DNA of 64,000 bases from assembly GCA_003640385.1 (NCBI GenBank), contig RCAB01000043.1:62001-126000 (forward strand), written 5' to 3'. The notes under the pieces were generated by a model. It saw nothing but the letters and a program-made list of their open reading frames with translations, was not told the DNA's origin and searched no databases. Each line of letters opens with the position of its first letter. Position 1 is the first letter of the stretch. Source of the DNA: Setaria digitata (taxonomy: Eukaryota > Nematoda > Chromadorea > Rhabditida > Setariidae). Of the stretch, positions 14,216 to 27,600 are shown piece after piece. A program made the translations under genes and the position numbers.

Positions 14216-17200
14216 GTAACGTGATGTGTTCTTTCCTCTTAAGAAAAATTCATGGACTTGTAATGCTGCCCAAATTATTCTAAATCTGAAAGCTGTCTTG
14301 AATTCGGATACTTTCTTCGATTGCAAGCCAAAGTGGAAGACAGTTATTAATTTATCGTGGCTAATTAATCTGTGCGCGTATATTCAATTAGTTATTAACT
14401 AAACGGCAAGTGTGATGGAATATGAAAGAACAGTGGGAACGACAGTACGAGAAGAAAAGTAATTAGGAGAACTTACTTTGAAGGTAAGTGTAGTGATATT
14501 CGAGGAGATATAATTCCTGAAAGAAAGATAGGAAGCAATCTGCAATTAATGTATTAGGACAATCATTTCTATCATCATTCAGAAAAATGCATTGAAGGCG
14601 GGCAGGAGCATTTCTGAAGCAAAAAATTTATTGATTCCCCGTCATTTGGTTAATAGTCGCTTCTTACAAATTAAAGAAGTATGTGATTCGTCAGTGTAGT
14701 TAATTAAAGGATATCGAGAAATAGATTTGTCCCAGAGAGTCGTTCAGATGGTTCGGGATTCTAGAATCAGGCTAGGCAGTTCAGTGTTATCAGCAGGAAG
14801 TTTCCATGTTAATTTCTTTTCAGTTCTTCTGATTTTTTGGCATTGCGATAGGAAGTGCGAAGACTGAATTCAGAATTACTTCAATATTTTTTTAGAAAGT
14901 GAACAAGATGACTTTGATGACCCGCACAAGTTTTTTGTCTTAATATATTTTTTTAATTGTAATCGTTTTTATCTGCAGAATGATTGAAAAGACTTTTGGA
15001 AGTTGATATTTTCGTTTCGAATGAATCACCCTAACCGCAATAAGTTCAGAAATTTACAAGTAATTTACGAAAATTTTTTTTGAGAAAACTTTGATTTTTC
15101 ATCTCTTCCTTAGAACAAAACAAATTTACATATTATTCAGCTCTACGTTTGATGACATTTGAGAATTTTTTGAAATGTTCTTCCTGATTTGAATGTCTGT
15201 TTCATTAAGAAGAATTTTGCTTCAAATCACAAAAAAATTATAATTTTTGTTCTCAAATATTCGCTTTTGATGGGTGAGTACACATGAACAGCAAGAAAAT
15301 GCCTCTCTCCATAAGATCGTTAAGGCCGCAAAATTTCTGGTGAAAAAGTTTTTGTTTGACATATTTCTCTCTCTGTTTAATTCAATAAGAGCTTCAAACT
15401 TTTTAAAAATTCTTTCTATGCAATGCATTGTCCCGGAGGGAGAAGTTATTTTTCAGAGAATTCCATATTTCACAACTTCTGCCCTCATCTTGTCTGTCTC
15501 CATCCAAATGATTGCTTCACTTCTTTCGATGAATTCTATAAGGAGTAAGGATATGATGGCTTCATGCAGCGGCTTTATCATGTCAGAGTGATTCTTTGCT
15601 CGGAAAGCTGGTTGTTTTGAAGGAGCAACTTGGAACATTGTGAAATGTGCCAGTCTAAGTAAGTGATAAATTTATCACCTGTGACGTAGAATGTAAGCAG
15701 GCACAGGTGCTAACTAGGCTGTGACCTTAACAAATAATATTTGCTAGAGTGAGATGCCATAGCAACCCCCGCAGCAGAGGCTTTAGGAAACGATTCTCAT
15801 GACTAAAGTACAGCTGCACTAAGCGGCAAGGTTTGTTTATGTAATTTTGAACCGGCCAACCTGATGGTCTCTTGTCTTACTTGGCTATAGAAAGAAGCCA
15901 AGGCTTCATTTATATGAGATTCTTATTTGTCTGACTATCTGGAAGAGAGAAATCGTGATGCAGGAATAAATGAATAAATGAAGAAGGTGCTGGATACGAG
16001 GTGCAGGGTGCAGGGTGAGTACGATTAAAATGGACTTGTTGAGTCGTTTTGTTTAGTAAAGTCGTACCTTATTTTGTATTTAACAACAGAAGATAACAAA
16101 AATAGGCATTTCTCAACCCTGTTCTGTCTAGATGTAGTTTGAATTTTAAAATATGCTTAAATAGAAGAAGCAAAATTGTATGTGAAATCTACCGCTGCTG
16201 TTTTTTTGATATTAATGCTTCTGTCTGGACACATATGAAATATAAACTTGTGTCGTTTCATATCATACAAATATGCACATAATACTTTCACATCATTACT
16301 ATTTACAGTTTTGCTTCTTGGTGCTATAAAATTGAGAATTATGAAGTATTATCATGAATTATAACTGTTTTGGATGTATATACGCAGACGATTTTGCATG
16401 TCCATTTATAACTGCCTCTTTATAGATTCAAAGATGATGTGATCTGGCAAAATGGAATCATGATACTGATGAAGAGTAAGATTAAGATAGGAAGTGGTGC
16501 TGTAGCTTTTTGAGGGGTTGTTATAGTGCAAAAAGGATATGAGTTGAAGGGTTTATGAAGCAAATAAAGAGGTCGGAACTTCAGAAGATATGACAATTTA
16601 GTTTACCGCAAAATCCACAAAAACGATAGTTATAATTTTGTTTCAATTAGTGCAGTTGAAAAGGAATCCTGGAGTGAAATGAGAAATGAGTAATTTGTGA
16701 TTGACTGATTCTAACAAGTTATTCTTATTGTTAGATTGAGGCAGAGTTTGTGGAAACAAATTATTGCAAAATGAATTTTCTGGCAAAACAAAGCATTGCT
16801 TATGACATCTGCTTTGATTTTCCGCATGCTTTTGATTTATATCACTATGTTTCCCCCAAACTCAAATATTTATCAAATAGAAAATTCATTCAGCAAACAA
16901 ATAAACGCGTTAAGTTATTACAGTAACGCAACCATCTGTAGTATTTACTGATGTGATAGTCTTAAAATCCTACATCAAAAAATGATAAGGTGACAAGTTG
17001 GAAACTCCATTTTTTTACTCACTCAACAGTTTAATAAACTTTTTCAAAGCTGAAGAGAGTGGTTGCAGTATATCCTGAAATTATTCCTCAAATTGCTGGA
17101 GCTTTATTCGCTATCCCTTTTCAATACCAGGATTTATTATTTGCAATATTATAGACCATCTGATTATTCAATTTCAACAATTTCTTCATAGGTTGAAAAA

Positions 17201-20200
17201 TTACCATCGGGCAAAAACATAAAAAGTTATGTTTTCATCTTCAAAATGACCTTGTTTGATCAGCGATATAAATAAGAACCAGCTTAATTATTTTCTTCCT
17301 CAATTTTATCAGAACACGAAGAAATGATATTTCTCAGTAGTACTTCTTAACACTCATCACATTCATACAAGCTTCCTGTCCATAATTTCTAGAAGTTTTA
17401 TTATATTTGAATATGAAAGCTTGATAATCAATACTGAAGCTTTGTTTTCAGGCTTAAGCATTTTGAAACACATTCAAATTTATAACAAATAATAGTCCTT
17501 ATCTTTGAGCGTTTTGCCGAAAAGATTCGGTGACACATTTCTGGCCCCATTTCAGTCACTGTGACAAAAGTAGCGCTTTTTCTCCCTTAAACACTTTTAA
17601 AATTTGTGATTTGCTCCACATGTGGTTCTGAAACTTGTTGGACCTCTCTTCATATAATAATCTATGCATTGAAAAAAGTTTACACTCCGCAACCAAATCT
17701 CAAATATACTTGGCAAGTTATCAACTTGATTTGCTATTAAAGAGTGAAGTAGTTCGGGCCCACGCACCGCTTACCCTTCTAATACTGTATTTTTTAAAGT
17801 ATGCTTCCGTGTCATATTTCAGTTCTTTACTTTTACTTTCTTCATTTTTTGGTATCACTTGTGGGATCTATAGACAAAAATGGTTTTTTGATATGCGTTT
17901 TTCGCCAAATAATTTTGCTTGGCGTTTTATTTGTTTCGTGGAAAAGACACTTTTTTTGATTTGCAATTTAATCAGGAAGGTAGTAGAAAGCGTTGTGGAA
18001 TTATGTCCAAAGACTTACTGTTTCTGTACATTGGTTTTGTTTAGCTCACAAGCCTCAAGAAAACATTAATTTGAACCTTGAGTTGTTCTACTTAGGTAAA
18101 TTATGGACTGGGAAAAACAGTTTGCCTATGGCAGAACTTCACAAGCCCTACAAGCAAGCACATTATTATTGTTTTAACCTGTTCATTAAACAGTCTAGAA
18201 GACAATCTGATTTCCGAAATAATTCCGTAACGAAAATCGGATTTCATATATATACACACGTATATAAATACATATATATATAAAACGATCATTTCGAGAT
18301 TATTATTCACTTGAGAGGTATGTCGTTGTGTTTCTCGTCTTACGTTGTTAACGGCTTCCAAATTGTTTCAGTTTTTCCTTCTCCTATACTTGTGATTCTA
18401 TGTCTCATATGGAATAATAATAAAAACCACTGAAAGCTTATTCGACGTCACCTTCTCTGACTATGTAAACGTATGTTAGCTATGAAAAATACATTCATTT
18501 GGAGTTATCAGAATTTGTGTATTACATAAAAAGGCCTTGTTTGATGTTTTGCTGAGCCTTTGCGAAGTATTTATTATAATTGCACAGAATATAACATATA
18601 AATAATAAATTGGAGGCATTGTAATAATTAACTAAAAGCGTTCAGTTAAGGTGTCCATTTGGAGAGTAGTCGAGCGGAGCGTAGAAACAGCGAGGGAAAA
18701 AAAAAACATCTACAAATGTGTTTTTAAAACCTAATTCTGAATTCGTGAAAATAAAACCTGCTGAAGTGGTTGCTATTATCGTGATGTTGGGATATTTCAT
18801 ATTATAACTGAACTTTAGTTTCTCTCTTTTTCATGTTTTATCTCTTTGTCTTGTGAAAACGGTGGACCAAAAAAGACATTGCAGATATGGGTGATGTACA
18901 GCCAGCTAATTTTTTTGCATGGAATCATTTTTGAAGAGTGATTTTTAAATTAGATTTTAGCTAAAGTCTGTAATTTATATTATAATCTGCCAACATTTGC
19001 TACTTATAAATGGATTGCTTCGGCGAGCTCCATTCCATTCACTGATACTGGAAGATTCACAAATGTATTAGCACCATCGCTTCTGTATAACAAGATGTCA
19101 AAGTATTACAGTGCAGTTCCAACCTTCCAGACTATGAGGACTGACAACAGAAGCTGAAGCAATTATTTCATTATATGCTTAAAATAATTCCTTGTGAAGG
19201 AGAAATGCCCGGTGCATTGCTATACCGGCGAATTGAGGCTTATTCTCGCTTACTACCAGACTAGAGTGGCTGCTTATTAGCATGAAGTGCATATTGGATA
19301 CTCGTTCATCAGTTATTTTTTGCACTTTGTGATATTTCGCTTAATAATTTCATAAATAACTATCGATAACGAAATCGATTGACTGCTTGGTATATATTCA
19401 AGGAAGTATTATTTATAATGTGAAATAAATTGAAATGTTACTCCATGTGACAGTTGACATCTTTCACAAAACAATTTCTCAGAAATGAGAAAAGAATTGT
19501 CTTTTCTACTTTCTACTTGTTTACCTCCTTCGATTTAATGCACTCTTTAAAGAAGTACAAGCGTCCTTTCATCACCTCTTCTCTTCTGGGTAAAGGACTT
19601 ATGATATATATCTCTCTTTCATCTCCTACCGAGGTTAATTTATACCAGTGGACCGGAATCACGAGATCGGGAAACGTTTAAGAATTTCGAAATTCAAATT
19701 TCTCACCTCCTATATACTATCCATTTTCTTCTTTTCTTAGACTGTTTTTTCATTCCCTTCCTCTCCAGTTTAATCTCTCAGTAAACCTTAGCAGAATCGT
19801 TTCTAGCAATATTTATTGTCCACATCTTCCTCCAAGTTGACTACTGTTCGATAAAGCTCTACGTAGTGAGAAAATATCTTTAACTTTCCCTCATTCATTT
19901 TTTTGCTCTTTTCGAAATTCCATTCACGACGGCTTCTGATGATTATAACTTTTCGAATATTACTTTTCCAAAGTGTATGCTATGTGAAGAAAGGCTTCAA
20001 TTTTCGTCTTCATCAACAGCAAATCGATGCTTTTTTGTGACCATCAGTCCCTAATGCTATAAATCTTGGCTAAGGTCAAAGGTTTTGTCTCTTGACTGGA
20101 TTAAGGAAAACAAATCCCAAGTCATTCGGGTCAAAGGCATTTCATGTTTCGAGCATACATTATAGTTCGAATAAAAAATACTTTCCAATGAGATCCATTG

Positions 20201-20550
20201 AAATGTAATTGTAGGTGCGTAACAGAAATGACGACAGCCTAAACGACCTCTCCATCCGTTCACTGAGACAGTCTCCTTCCTTCCCTATCTACTCACCTAC
20301 TTCCTCAGTTACTCAGAAACCGTCACCATGCAGATTTCATTAACTATTGGTTAATTTTATTAAAAAAGAAGATTAGTCATCAGTCATCACACCGTGATTA
20401 TCACTAACGTCGTTTCACCGAAACATCTAAAATTTCAAGTATTACTTCTGCATGTCCTCTTATTTTGTACTAAATTTGGCTGATGGATTGCGTTTAATCG
20501 CCGGCACTTGCTCATTTCCATCACCATGATTAAAATGTTTTGATTTTAAA
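14216..20550. other. Gene-free stretch upstream of hmbx-1
   Basis: AT-rich sequence without supported genes. The longest open frame (about 144 codons near 17.6-18.1 kb, plus strand) begins at a non-ATG codon and is rich in Phe, Leu and Ser, as expected of AT-rich noise. It has no recognisable domain. An AT/CA dinucleotide-rich patch lies near 18.24-18.28 kb. The hmbx-1 promoter must lie in the last part of this region, but I see no diagnostic motif. Confidence 0.5.
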
Positions 20551-20561
20551 CTGTTTTCTAG
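20551..20561 (+). promoter_or_regulatory. Candidate trans-splice (SL) acceptor of hmbx-1
   Basis: A pyrimidine-rich ctgttttctag ends 18 bases before the hmbx-1 ATG. The short leader contains an in-frame TGA, so the following ATG is the natural start. In nematodes a 3' splice site this close to the start, without a matching upstream donor, usually receives a spliced leader. It could instead be the acceptor of an ordinary 5' UTR intron. Confidence 0.45.
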
Positions 20562-20579
20562 AGCTGATTGGACGACGAG

Positions 20580-23500
20580 ATGAATTTGTTTACGGTGGAG
20601 CAGCTCGAGTTAATTAGACGACTGCGTTTGACGGGTATTACACCCGAAGCTGTTCTCGAGGTAGGTTTTTCTCTTCCAGATTTACTCTCGATTTTCTGTT
20701 TTTAGCACAATATGAGAATATCTTTGAAGTTCTTACAGATATAGTCGTAATGCCAATTTGTGAAATTCACCATACTTAGTTTAACATTTTATCTAACAAA
20801 AAGGTTTTGTTGCCGTCTTGCTAACCGTCACATTAGTCTGTCAGACTTTCTGAGCATTACAACTGTACAAGTTTATCTTCACCTTCTTAATATAATCTTA
20901 AGTCTTCCTTCTCTGCCTAGTAAGTTTACATTTATTTTTTAAATAGAGACAGCAGCAAGTAGGACAATTTGCCTTTCTCTCTGAATTCTTGCGTTTCAAT
21001 AACTTTTTAGTCTTAGCCTTTCAGCAATTGAAGAAATACGAATCCTTTGAACTTGCTGAAATTGTGCTTTGTTAGTCTACTTTTGAGTACTTTAATAGAA
21101 TCACTTAACTTAACACCTCAGTGCCAATTTGTTTCATAAAGATTTGCTTCAAGATGCACGTGTAATAGTATAAAAAAAGGTCTGTTATTTTTCTTTAAAA
21201 AATTAAACATGGAAACATTTAACTTCAGAAGTAGTTAACGAGGAAAGTTCGTTTACTAAATTTAGAATTTCAACTCAACCGAGTGGCAGTGTTGGTTAAT
21301 TGTTAATACACCAGGAAATAAATTCATGACTTTTGGCGAAAGAAGAAAAAGCCGTTGTTTAATCGTCACGGAAAATGATGAACTGTTAGATTCTTTGACT
21401 GCTACTGAGTTCACCTACCTATACATCTCGAAAATTCAATAGTTTGTTTCTTTGGTACCACTTGCAAAATGAATCAGTTAGTGGGGTCAGAAAAAAGTAT
21501 TCTTTGTAGAAAAGCCAAAATTCAAAATCTTTGCTTTTCTAGTATCTCTACAATAAAGCTACCTTACTGCAAAGATTCCAGACCCTCAATATTTAGATTA
21601 GGTTTCAGTTTGTTCAATTAAGTTATTGGGTCATTTCAGTACAGTCATGTTTGCCCACACAACAATATTGACAAAAGTTTGCTACGATGAATTAAAAGTA
21701 AGGCGCACTCATATTATCTCGTTAGTAAATACAAAAAGAACTCTAACAATTGGAAAGTTTCCCCAAAATTCATTTCCTTCTTTTTGATTACTGCGCTTAA
21801 AGTGAAACTGATATTGAGACTTGAGTAGTGGAACTAAGCTAACTCTGAAATAGTAGCTGTAAATCTATAAGGAAACTTCAGTGACATTCATTTACAGTGG
21901 CCATTTCACGTGATCTCAAACCATCAGAGCTGTTCATACCTTACGCATAATTTCCAATGTCAATCATTGTTACACAGTGATTTTACTTACTTAAACAATT
22001 AATCATCGTATGTACTTTTCAAGGACTGTTGAACAGTGAATCCTTCTGAGTATACCTATCAACCTGCTGCACCTCTACACCTTCTGGATAGTAAACAGGG
22101 AAGATTCTAATACACTTATAATTTGATGCTGGGTGGCAGAGCTAAGAAGTAATAAATGATCCCGAAGTCAGACTATCTGCATTCCTAAAGATTAGTAAGA
22201 TCAAAAGGTGATTTTACGTTCCCCAACCACATCTATCATAAAGCATCACAAAATAAAATGAGAGAAATTTATTGAACAGATGAATCTTAATTTGTTAGTT
22301 CGAACTTCTGTAATTCTCAGAATGGAAGAAGTTAATGAAGTTGAAATGGGGAGTTACTGTGTTACTCTGAATTGATATTAATATCAGATTAGAATTATTA
22401 AAGAAAAGTAGTGGGAAAATAAAACTAGGACAATCCAACGAAATACTTTATGAAATTTTAATTGATAAAGGTTAATAAGGGAAGAAATATGATTGTTATC
22501 ACTTTTCAACCTATTAAAATTAATAGACAGGAATATATGAATAAAAGAAATGTTCTTCCACTTGACTGCCATATTTAAAATCATAATACGCAATTTTTGA
22601 ATATTGAAGCTTTACTTGGGTTACGGGTAATAATGAATATAAGCTGCAACAAATTATCCGTCTTTAACAAAATTATGAAGCACTAAATTTGACAATATTC
22701 CGTAAAAGCGGAAAAGTTGTATCATTGACTGTTTTTTTGTTTCGGTTTTACTACCACAGAATTACACTCAATTCAGAAAAACATTCAAAAGTACTTTTGA
22801 AATAAAGTCTTTTTGGACTTTTAATTAGCAACTGTCACCTCACCTTGTTCTCAGCGTGCGACTTTCATTAGTGTTGGAAAGTTTAAGTTTTACTTCCCAG
22901 TTTGAAGTTAACTCCGATTCATTAGACACCAAATCATTCTTTATGACAGGCATTTATAGGTTTTCAACTAAATCCGAAAAAAGCTATCAGCAGTTAATGT
23001 TTGTCTCTTCATTCATTAGGACAAGTTTCCAGGCATTTCGAGCCCTGGAACAAATAGAAGCAGATTTGGATGCTGCCCGAATTCAGACAGCAGCCTTAGC
23101 GGCACTCATCGCACCTGCTACCAAAATGTTCCAGTTTGATGATGGTGCCAATGCTTTCGAATTGAGCAGTCCGATCCTGTTGCAACACCTCAGAAACCAG
23201 GTTTATTTACAAAATTAGACCAAGATTGGTTAGGTTACTAGTACTATGCTCGTTTCAAGTGTGCATTATCTTTCTCTATCATGAGCGTCAAGTTTTTCTC
23301 ATACTTTAGTCACTATCAAATGAACTTGAATTTTTTTTTCAAACAAATTTCTGTGCCTTGATATTATCATAACAAGCCAAGTAACCTGAAATTGCAATAT
23401 TTCATTTATTAACAAAAATTAAAAATCTAGATCAAAATGAAACTAATCAACAGTTTTAAATTTTGATTCAAAACCATCCATTTTTTGTCTCTTTGTTTTC

Positions 23501-26500
23501 TAGTTCTTGCTCCATTTAGTTATATTTTATTATTCCCTATTTTTTTTCTTTAGTTCCATCTCCGATTCAAGAAGACAAAAATTTATTAATTATCCCTTCT
23601 TAGGAGAGAAAAAGCAAAAGAAAAGTTTCCAAATTATTGCATAATAAATCTCACACGTAGAAGTGTAAAAGCATAACTTTTACACTTCTACGCTATATTT
23701 TACCTCAATTAGCATGCTGGATTTCTTGAGCAGTGAAACGAAAATTTTCTTTTAATTTCTTTATTTTCTTGCTGGACTTTTATAATTTCTGAAACAAGGA
23801 GATAATGTGGAAAATGGATAATGTGTTTCTATTTTATTCTAATGAAATGTCGAAAGCAGTGGAATTTATTGTATTCATAAGTAAGCGTACTTGCCCCGAT
23901 ATAAAGAATGTTATCATTTTATGCGATTTTCGTAGGTGCAGTAACCATGCTACCTGTGTTCATATCACTCAAACCTTCTCGTTCATTTAAATTGTTTTGA
24001 TTCAGTGAAATCTCCCTTGCTTATTTAACGAACACGTCACTATCCTCAACAATTTTGGGCTTCTTAATGAGCAGGTTGTTCAGTTCCGTAAATTTCGTAA
24101 TACATAATGAATCCATCATTTCATCTCCTCCCTTTCTCTTACGGTAATTCGTTCAGAGATTTCCTTCCAGTTTAATCATCGAGTTTTACACTCATCAAAA
24201 CAAAATGCACTTCTCATTTTAAAAACGAGAATTTCTCTTTTTCATATCCACAAATTTCTCAATAATTTGGCAATTTTGTAAAAGTTAACTTACCGCAAAC
24301 ATTTCTTTATTCACTTTAGGTGATAAAATTATTGAAAACATAAACAAATAAATGAAAATAATTTCATAACACTTAGCTTTTGTCTCTAATTGATCTTTCG
24401 ATATTGAATTAATTTTAATTTAAACTTTGGTTCTAAAGTACTGTTTATTTTCCACAGAAAAAATAATGCAAAGTTGGGTCAAACAATACATAAGTAAATG
24501 TGAAAGCATCAATAGAGTTTGAATTCTTTTTTTGGCAAAATTATGAAAGAAATATTAGAATAAAAATGACCACATACATATTATAATTAAAGAAGCATTT
24601 TCTAATAATGGAACGAACAGTGGAATATGAAGTGGTTAAAGTAGTTAGCTGGCTATACCTGGATTGAAGTTTATTGCATTGTCATTCACTCTTAAGTGCT
24701 AGAATCTGTGTTTCACATCTGAAGTACTTATTTCTTGTCTTACTTTCTTGGCCTCTGCATTTATTAGTTTCTGCCTGGAATGGTGGAACATTTTCCCTTC
24801 TACTAATTGATCTTGGAAGGAATTTTCGGCCGCAACTTAAATTGACCACAGTAAAGGAATTTGATTATCGCTAATAAAGCTACTGGATGGAGAAATGACG
24901 CTCATTATCTTTCTGTTAGTGCTACTGATGCTACAATTAATTATTTCTGCGATTACCTGGTTAGAAGTTTGTCAAAGCTCCTCACATGTTTACGTGTTTC
25001 GTTGGAAATCATAGCTGTTGAAAACATTTGCGGAAGAATGGATGAGATTTTTTTGAGTACACAGTTCTTTCTTCACTCATTACGAATCTTCTCATGTCTA
25101 TTTTTTATCTTTTATTTTGTTTTTCATTTTTTTATTTTTTTTTCATTGTCTCCTTTCACGTTTTCTGTCTTCTCGGTCGCGGTCGGTGACACCAGTGACT
25201 GATACGAATTAATTATTTTCTGCCTTTACCGTCATTAATCTTGATATCAACTGCAAAAAATTCCTTGTTGAAATCGTACTTTGAGATTTACTATTTCGAA
25301 GGACGATTTTTATTTTGACAATCTTCTCCTTAATTTTTTAATTTGGTGTTGGAAAATAAGAGTGAATAGAAGTCCCTGAAAGAGGGCATTTTTTTTTTCT
25401 TTTGTTGTAATGTATCGAGAATTGATTCCGACATGCTGGACGGGAGGGGTAAGAGGGGTGAACTGAAACTTGTGACAGTACCTTCTAGATTTCGAGATAA
25501 GAATCTTCTGTTTCTAATTTTTTTGCGTTTTAATTACCGATCTTCACTGTCGAGTCCTATAAATTTTCTAGGCTCCCGTACCCGTTACAATAAATGCATC
25601 ATCGTCCCCGTCTCTACCGACCACATCACCAGACCGATGCACTGTACAGAATCCCTTACCTCTTTCAACAGCTGCTGGTGGCACGACCCCTACCGGTGCA
25701 AATGACGCAGCAACGTCGACAGTAGCAGCTGCTGCTGCTCCAATACCGCCAAATTGTCTTCTCGGACAGTACAACTTCGAAGGTTCCTCGCCATCAAATT
25801 GCCGACCGATCCGTTCCCAAAGGACGCCAATGCGTGAGATCACAACGTTGGATGACCCGAACGAACTGGATGAATTTATGCAGCAAGGCGAGGAAGCTTG
25901 CATATTAGACATGAAGAAGTTCATCACGCAGTTCTCACTTAGACAGACCACTGTGGCCATGATGACTGGTTAGCCTGTTCACTTTTTGCAGCATTTTTTG
26001 CCGACACTTGCCTTCTCTTCTTTCTCCAAGTACTCTTGCATTTTTATTATTGTTTAGGAGTTTCACAACCATACATTTCAAAACTGCTCAATGGTAACCA
26101 TCGTGAATTGTCGTTGCGTTGCCGAAAAAATATTTATTCGTGGTATTTGAACTGTAGGCGACATCCAGAGAAACTTTGTAAGTCAAAAGTTTACTACGAA
26201 ATTCACGAAACTTTCGGTCTCAAAATAAATTCCTAAACTTGGGAAGTCCAATTTTTCAGCTTCCTTTCTTGCTGATCCGTCCACTCGTCTGGAAACAAAT
26301 GGAGATGGTGAATTGATTCCACAGCGTCGTGAACGATATGTTTTTCGTCCCATATTAATTCGAATTTTAGAAGGTTTCTTCGCTCAAACACCATTTCCGG
26401 ATTTAAATCGTCGAATTGAGATTGCAACTGCCTGTAATCAAGCCTTACAGATAGATAAGAAAGGTACGCCTAGTTTACAGAAATGTAAATATTTCTCACT

Positions 26501-27545
26501 CCATAACGCTGTATCAGTTCAATCAATTCTTACGATATGTTGATAAATCATCTCCTTGTGGCTTAATCACTCTGATCAGTGTTTAATCGCTACTATCCGT
26601 AGGCGTTGGTCTAATGCCGAAGGAAGTAGTATCACCACAAGTTGTTGCAAATTGGTTTGCCAACAAGCGTAAGGAGTTGCGTCGGCGTTCTAACGATGAA
26701 TGCAACGAAGCTAATAACACGAATTTATCACAAGTTGTAAGTTAATCTTATATTTGTTTAGTTATACGATAGATTTCTTGAGGTCTTTTTATGGAAAAAA
26801 GTTTGTCTGATAAAGAAAATTATAGTAGTATGCATCTAATTTTTGTAAAAGAATCAGTTTTTTTCCAAGACATTTCACTGCATCTTCGACTAAATTAGTT
26901 TTTTACCCATATGGTACTACATCTGAATATGACGTTGTTTGAAATGGTCTGTTTTACTCTGATTACCAAAAAGTGTGATTGGAACCAACAAAAAACTTTC
27001 CTTTACGACAAGCAGATTTTTAGAGTTCACCTGATGCTATTTCATCACCATCACCAACAGCAAGTGTATCAAATACATCAATGGAGACAGATCGGTTGGG
27101 CCTTGATGATCGAGTTATTGCTTCAGTGGCTACCTCCTCCGTTCCTATATCAGTTCCAGCTGTTCGGCCAGGGAACAGTCCAATTGGAGTCGAAACAAGC
27201 CTTTTTCCATCGCTTACCCATCAACAACAGACAACGCTTGTACAGACGTTAACAAATCCAAGTAATTTCTGTCCGAAACAGGATCCAGAATCTCCTATAT
27301 CAGCGGCGTTACCAATCGCATCAACTAATTGTGCGAACTTAGATGATACGGGTCGTGATTCAGTGGATCCAGCTAATCACCAAGCACAACAACCGTCAGA
27401 TGGGTCAGCATCTTCAGCAAGTCAATGCTTGGCAGAAATACAGTGCCAGTTAGATCTGGTGAATAATTCGGTGTTAGCACTAGTAAATCCATACAACAAC
27501 CAAATCCACAATTCAGTTATAAAGGTCGAACAAACTGCTGAATGA
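20580..27545 (+). CDS. hmbx-1: HMBOX1/HNF1-like homeobox transcription factor
   Basis: Seven exons (20580-20660, 23033-23200, 25572-25968, 26058-26177, 26260-26463, 26603-26736, 27024-27545) join in phase at GT-AG introns to give 541 residues. Residues 1-40 match the HMBOX1 N-terminal dimerisation-type motif (FTVEQLELIRRLR..TGIT). A Ser/Ala/Pro-rich linker follows. Residues about 186-254 form the POU-specific-like DNA-binding module (MMTGVSQPYISKLLNG). Residues about 278-353 are an atypical homeodomain with the long helix 2-3 loop of this family and recognition helix VVANWFANKRKELRRR. The C-terminus keeps the family's VNNSVLALV segment and an IKVE peptide just before the end. Vertebrate HMBOX1 (HOT1) binds telomeric repeats and acts as a repressor; the C. 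elegans orthologue is hmbx-1. The start is supported by an upstream in-frame stop. No truncation or frameshift is seen. The 2.4-kb introns 1 and 2 hold no other gene. Confidence 0.9.
23656..23692. repeat. Perfect 16-bp hairpin in hmbx-1 intron 2
   Basis: The arm cgtagaagtgtaaaag (23656-23671) is followed by a 5-base loop (cataa) and its exact reverse complement (23677-23692). It lies inside the intron between hmbx-1 exons 2 and 3. The stem is too short for a canonical pre-miRNA, and no poly-T terminator follows. A foldback transposon remnant is equally possible. Confidence 0.75.
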
Positions 27546-27594
27546 TAATTAAATGCTTTATACGTTAGGTAGGATACGGTGTCCGCATCCATTA

Positions 27595-27600
27595 AATAAA
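27595..27600 (+). terminator. Polyadenylation signal of hmbx-1
   Basis: AATAAA lies 50 bases after the hmbx-1 stop codon, the expected place for nematode 3' end formation. No other plus-strand gene is near it. Confidence 0.7.

Noticed and set aside
15222..15638. Overlapping open frames on both strands, including a 105-codon plus-strand frame and 61- and 68-codon minus-strand frames.
   Set aside because: No frame shows a known domain, the two strands are equally open, and no in-phase splice partners were found. It is probably chance.
17635..18069. 144-codon plus-strand open frame, hydrophobic.
   Set aside because: It starts at a non-ATG codon, its Phe/Leu/Ser-rich composition is what AT-rich DNA gives, and it has no membrane-receptor motif I recognise.
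22856..23032. In-frame upstream extension of hmbx-1 exon 2.
   Set aside because: The tttccag acceptor at 23032 aligns exactly with the family homology and keeps phase with exon 1. The extension is intron.
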